Source: Phycisphaerales bacterium
GTDB lineage: Bacteria > Planctomycetota > Phycisphaerae > Tepidisphaerales > Tepidisphaeraceae
Reading direction: 5' to 3'
NCBI GenBank assembly: GCA_028288945.1
Contig: JAQGHH010000247.1
Coordinates: 1 to 9,041, forward strand
DNA: 9,041 nucleotides
This document shows positions 6,677 through 9,041 of the stretch, one piece after another. The notes beneath the pieces are model-generated. The model was given only the letters and a program-made list of their open reading frames with translations. It made no database searches and was not told where the DNA came from. Both the position numbers and the translations under genes were made by a program. The first letter of the stretch is position 1; every line of letters begins with the position of its first letter.

Positions 6677-6946
6677 ATGGCAGAGAATCCATCTGACTGG
6701 GTTGAGAAAAAGGCCGAGGAAATTGCGAAGGAGCCGGACCCGCTTAAGGCTGTAAACACGACGCTGACGCCGCCCGAGGTGGACATCGAAAAGCCGCCGG
6801 GCGCGGACAAGCCGGCGAAGGCGGGGCCGGTTCATGAAGTCGTGCCCGTGCGTCCGCCGTTCGTGCCGCCTTCGGATGATCGGAACAATCCCGATCAGGC
6901 TGGGCCGCGGGGCGACGCAGATGCGGGTAGGGCGGCTCAGCCGTAA
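6677..6946 (+). CDS. Small disordered proline-rich hypothetical protein
   Basis: The 89-residue protein is highly hydrophilic. An amphipathic charged N-terminus (DWVEKKAEEIAKEPDPLKAV, residues 7-26) could form a short helix. The rest is rich in Pro, Ala, Asp and Gly (PPEVDIEKPPG, VRPPFVPPSDD) and probably unfolded. There is no signal peptide, membrane segment or cysteine. No family is recognised. It stands alone, preceded by repeat arrays and followed by a gap. A good ribosome site and coherent composition support it as real. Confidence 0.6.
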   Translation: MAENPSDWVEKKAEEIAKEPDPLKAVNTTLTPPEVDIEKPPGADKPAKAGPVHEVVPVRPPFVPPSDDRNNPDQAGPRGDADAGRAAQP

Positions 6947-7145
6947 CGGCGGATCGAGCCCAAGGGTCTGCGTGCTCGAATGCATTGAACGTTTTGGCTT
7001 CACGGGATGCCGCGTGCGGGGCGTGTTGCGTCCGCTACGGTTAGCAAAGGGCTCGGACATTTCTGTTGTTCATGGGTCGGGCACTTTCGCTCTTGCGTAA
7101 GGCCATTAGAACCGTTGCGACGATGACAATCCTTTCCGGAGGTGA
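6947..7145. other. Gap without a recognisable gene
   Basis: An open frame continues here in another phase but without ribosome site or domain. No clear terminator was seen after the 6677 gene. The stretch ends in GGTGA at 7141, the first of two such units 10 bp apart. Confidence 0.35.
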
Positions 7146-7297
7146 GAAAAGGTGACATCCATCATTTCCGCCCGCTTCCGACGACCGCGGGGGTTCGGGG
7201 TGTATTGTAGCCCCAGACGCCGTGCCATCCGCACGGCCCAACTCTGGTTGCCGAGCGCGGCCGGGCGGCGGGGAAAATTGATGGATGTCACCTTTTC
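7146..7297. mobile_element. MITE-like element with perfect 19-bp inverted ends
   Basis: GAAAAGGTGACATCCATCA (7146-7164) recurs exactly inverted at 7279-7297. The similarity continues imperfectly inward (TTTCCGCCCG against CGGGCGGCGGGGAAA). The 152-bp unit encodes no transposase. No clear target-site duplication is visible at its edges, so mobility is an inference; a structured RNA or regulator site is also possible. Confidence 0.6.
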
Positions 7298-7449
7298 GGC
7301 TTCTGCGCAGTCAGTGGGAGCCGGACGCGAAGCGACTCGCGCAGGCGATGTTGTACGATCCGACGGAATTGGATCCGGCCGGAACCCGGCCGCAGGAGGC
7401 GACCGACGAGCGGCCGGATTTCCGCGCGCGGTTGCACTCCGCCGACTGA
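7285..7449 (+). CDS. Possible 54-residue ORF starting in an inverted repeat
   Basis: The frame begins with an ATG inside the right end of the 7146-7297 element and stops at 7449. After MSPF it reads RLLRSQWEPDAKRLAQ, MLYDPTELDPAG and ERPDFRARL, with GC-rich third positions like real genes in the window and a plausible mix of residues. It reads better than the overlapping frame. It has no strong ribosome site (only GGGG further upstream) and no known family. It may be a small gene or the remaining C-terminus of a gene whose front was lost when the element arrived. It ends 119 bp before the PfpI-family gene. Confidence 0.4.
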   Translation: MSPFRLLRSQWEPDAKRLAQAMLYDPTELDPAGTRPQEATDERPDFRARLHSAD

Positions 7450-7556
7450 GTCCCTGGACGGGACCCGGCCCGCGGTGTGTATCGCAAAAAGGTTGGCTTA
7501 CCTCTTCGCGGCCCGGCGCCAACGCGGCGGCGGCACGAAACGGTGAGCCGTTTATC

Positions 7557-7560
7557 GGAG
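7557..7560 (+). promoter_or_regulatory. Shine-Dalgarno GGAG deciding the PfpI-family start
   Basis: GGAG lies 8 nt before the ATG at 7569. It supports this start over the upstream open frame, which passes through the inverted-repeat element. Confidence 0.65.
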
Positions 7561-7568
7561 TTACTCCC

Positions 7569-8396
7569 ATGCTAAGCGAAATGCTGCACGGAAACCGGCC
7601 CTTGGCCGGGCGACGGATTGCGGTGCTGGCGGTGGACGGGTTTGAGCTGGTCGAGCTGGTCGTTCCCGCCACCGCAATGCGGCTGGCAGGCGCGACGGTG
7701 GACGTGATCTCGATCCATCCCGGCCACATCCGGGGGATGAACCTGCACGAACCCGCCAGTCGGGTGGGCGTCGATCTCACGCTGGACCAGGCCAACCCCA
7801 ACGACTATGACGGGCTGCTGATTCCCGGCGGGTTCGTCAACCCGGATTTGCTGCGGCAGTCCGCCGCCGCTCGCGCATTCGTCCGGTCGTACGCCGGGAC
7901 CGGCAAGCCGATCGCCAGCCTGTGCCACGGCCCGTGGGTGCTGGCCTCGGCCGGGCTCCTGCAAGGCCGGCAACTGACGTCCTGGCCCGGCCTGCGCGAC
8001 GACCTGATCAACGCCGGCGCTACGTGGCTGAACGAGCCTCTCGTCCACGACGGCAATCTGGTGACGAGCCGTGGGCCGCAGGACCTGAGGCCGTTCGTCA
8101 CCGCCATCATCCGGCTGTTCGCCGGCCAGGACCTCGAGCCGGAATTCCCCTCGTCCCGCGCGACAGAGTCCGCGCCCCAGCCTCAGGAGCCGCCGCGTCT
8201 GGTGGTGGATGTCATGCGATGGATGCCCAAGCCTTCGGTTCGCACGGTCCTCGGCGTAGCCGTCGTGGCGGCAGGCATAGCGCTCTACCGCCGGGGCCAC
8301 GGCACCTCATCTTCCATCCGATCCCCCGGCAACGGCCACTCCCGCCGGTCGCGGCTTTTTGGCGACGCCGTGACATCCCACATGAGCAGCACATGA
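7569..8396 (+). CDS. DJ-1/PfpI-family protein with C-terminal membrane anchor
   Basis: The 275-residue protein belongs to the DJ-1/PfpI superfamily of class I glutamine amidotransferase-like proteins, which includes glyoxalases, deglycases, chaperones and peptidase-like members. Key residues are Glu26 in DGFELVEL, the nucleophile elbow Cys119-His120 in ASLCHGPWVL, and the LIPGG loop (84-88). The catalytic domain covers about residues 14-186, the usual family size. A linker rich in Pro, Ser and Glu (187-212) leads to an unusual tail with one hydrophobic segment (about 224-240, TVLGVAVVAAGIALY) followed by RRG. This suggests anchoring by the C-terminus. The activity cannot be told from sequence; similarity is to the PfpI general-stress branch. 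An 11-bp tandem duplication (8379-8400) supplies its stop codon. Confidence 0.88.
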   Translation: MLSEMLHGNRPLAGRRIAVLAVDGFELVELVVPATAMRLAGATVDVISIHPGHIRGMNLHEPASRVGVDLTLDQANPNDYDGLLIPGGFVNPDLLRQSAAARAFVRSYAGTGKPIASLCHGPWVLASAGLLQGRQLTSWPGLRDDLINAGATWLNEPLVHDGNLVTSRGPQDLRPFVTAIIRLFAGQDLEPEFPSSRATESAPQPQEPPRLVVDVMRWMPKPSVRTVLGVAVVAAGIALYRRGHGTSSSIRSPGNGHSRRSRLFGDAVTSHMSST

Positions 8397-8400
8397 GCAG
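8379..8400 (+). repeat. 11-bp tandem duplication at the stop codon
   Basis: CACATGAGCAG occurs at 8379-8389 and again at 8390-8400. The second copy puts TGA in frame and ends the PfpI-family protein. Removing one copy would shift the frame and extend it into sequence that does not look coding, so the present end is probably near the original. Confidence 0.7.
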
Positions 8401-8523
8401 GGGCCAAGGGCCGGCAGGCTGCATCCCCTTCGGACAGACGCAGAACAGTTCCACCCTGGGAGCCGTTTCACGACGCTCCCTTCTTCTACATCGGACGCGG
8501 ACGGATCGACAAAGGGGGACGGC

Positions 8524-8596
8524 AAAACGGGACGGGTGGACGGGTGCGGTTTCGGCGGCCCGAAGCATAATCGCACCTGTCCACTTGACACGTTTT
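8524..8596. terminator. Bidirectional intrinsic terminator
   Basis: The arms 8524-8548 and 8572-8596 pair over 25 positions with 20 matches. The inner 13 (GTGGACGGGTGCG with CGCACCTGTCCAC) match at 12. The left arm starts AAAACG and the right ends CGTTTT, so either transcript ends in a T-run. A small inner stem (TTCGG, CCGAA) sits in the loop. It lies between convergent genes and can serve both. Confidence 0.7.
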
Positions 8597-8610
8597 CCGC
8601 GCCCCGGCCG

Positions 8611-9041
8611 TCATTGCGGCTCGGCCTTGGCCGCCTTCGCCGCTGTTTCTGATGATTTAACATCATTGCCAGGAACGGTCGGCAGCTCGGCCAGATCAAT
8701 GAAGCCCATGAACATTTCGTCGAACGTCTGCAGGCCCCAGTTCACTCGCTTTGTTGCATCCGGGTTGTTCGGGTTCTGCGGCGAATTGTCGAAGCCCCCG
8801 GTGCACAACATCCACGAACCCGCCGGCACGCGCCGCAGCTGCGCAAGGCGGTAGCTTGTCTGCCAGTTGAAATCGTAACTGGGCACCGACAATAACGTCT
8901 CGCGGCGCCCGTCCGGCCCCAACAGTTCAAACTTAAACCACGAGCCCCGCAAGTGCATGTGCGGGGAGAGGCCGTAGACCACCGAGTCGCGTTTGAAATA
9001 GTAAGTGGCCGTGTGCTGGGCGTTGGCCTGCCCAGCGGGGA
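8611..9041 (-). CDS. Copper type II monooxygenase-like protein, C-terminal part
   Basis: Only the last 142 residues are in the window; the gene enters from the right edge in phase with position 9039. The part matches the C-terminal domain of copper type II, ascorbate-dependent monooxygenase-like proteins (the fold of peptidylglycine hydroxylating monooxygenase). In planctomycetes this domain often follows cytochrome c or thioredoxin-like domains. Visible landmarks are PHMHLRG (residues 26-32 of this part; His27 and His29 likely copper ligands), YDFNWQ, FDNSPQNPNNPD, and WGLQTFDEMFMG, whose Met109 could be the methionine copper ligand. The end is a charged Lys/Ala/Glu tail. Substrate and N-terminal domains cannot be seen. 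It converges on the PfpI-family gene. Confidence 0.82.
   Translation of the reverse strand, partial: PAGQANAQHTATYYFKRDSVVYGLSPHMHLRGSWFKFELLGPDGRRETLLSVPSYDFNWQTSYRLAQLRRVPAGSWMLCTGGFDNSPQNPNNPDATKRVNWGLQTFDEMFMGFIDLAELPTVPGNDVKSSETAAKAAKAEPQ

Noticed and set aside
7152..7568. N-terminal extension of the PfpI-family protein
   Set aside because: It would run through the inverted-repeat element and a better coding frame; the family start fits ATG 7569 with GGAG.
7572..8300. Minus-strand frame opposite the PfpI-family gene
   Set aside because: It is a mirror frame of a gene with a clear catalytic Cys-His; composition is Arg/Gln/His-rich without motifs.
7922..8854. Plus-strand 310-codon frame overlapping the PfpI-family gene
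   Set aside because: It reads out of phase through the PfpI gene, the terminator and antisense through the copper-protein gene.

Overview
The window looks like chromosomal DNA of a planctomycete, probably of the Phycisphaerae/Tepidisphaera-like branch. This rests on protein hallmarks: an N-terminal VECLEERTLFS motif of the kind that opens many large planctomycetal extracellular proteins, two C-terminal zinc ribbons with the core CGYDLRATPDRC that is very common in planctomycetal membrane proteins, and a copper monooxygenase-like C-terminal domain (HMH, DFNWQ, DNS..NPNNPD) typical of planctomycetal cytochrome/monooxygenase proteins. The DNA is GC-rich, genes are loosely spaced, and about a third of the window is intergenic. 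The phylum call is confident; anything finer is not.

Layout from left to right. 1-324: leader with a short direct repeat. 325-1689 (+): calpain-like cysteine protease with RTX-like GGxGxD repeats and a complete Cys/His/Asn triad, closed by a strong intrinsic terminator. 1769-1894: palindromic element built of heptamers. 1916-2686 (+): solitary DNA methyltransferase (DPCAGSGTT, DPPY). 2733-2895: inverted-repeat element of 10-bp GCACC units. 2896-3374: no supportable gene. 3375-5718 (-): a compact operon read leftwards, comprising a secreted WD40/beta-propeller protein, an overlapping 53-residue zinc-ribbon ORF, a two-helix membrane protein with a paralogous zinc ribbon (ATGA coupling), and a small putative lipoprotein. 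5719-6676: a long gene-free stretch with three hairpin or inverted-repeat structures. 6677-6946 (+): small disordered acidic/proline-rich protein. 7146-7297: element with perfect 19-bp inverted ends. 7285-7449 (+): possible 54-residue ORF starting inside that element. 7569-8396 (+): DJ-1/PfpI-family protein with an unusual C-terminal membrane anchor. 8524-8596: bidirectional terminator. 8611-9041 (-): 3' end of a copper type II monooxygenase-like protein that runs off the window.

The most unusual signal is not a gene. Several intergenic loci share one design: a few copies of a short unit (5-8 bp, spaced every 7 or about 10 bp) on one side of a unique core, and the same units inverted on the other side. 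The unit sequence differs at each locus (GGCAG, GCACC, ATCGGTCA, and less completely GGGACA and GGTGA), so they are not copies of one element but look like one class. They could be MITE-like elements, protein-binding arrays or structured RNA. The second interesting area is the leftward operon, where a zinc-ribbon cassette exists in two DNA-similar copies exactly 632 bp apart, both ending in the same TCATGAG-type stop/start context.

No function is claimed for the genes acting together beyond the leftward operon, whose order suggests co-translation of an exported sensor or scaffold protein with membrane and lipoprotein partners.
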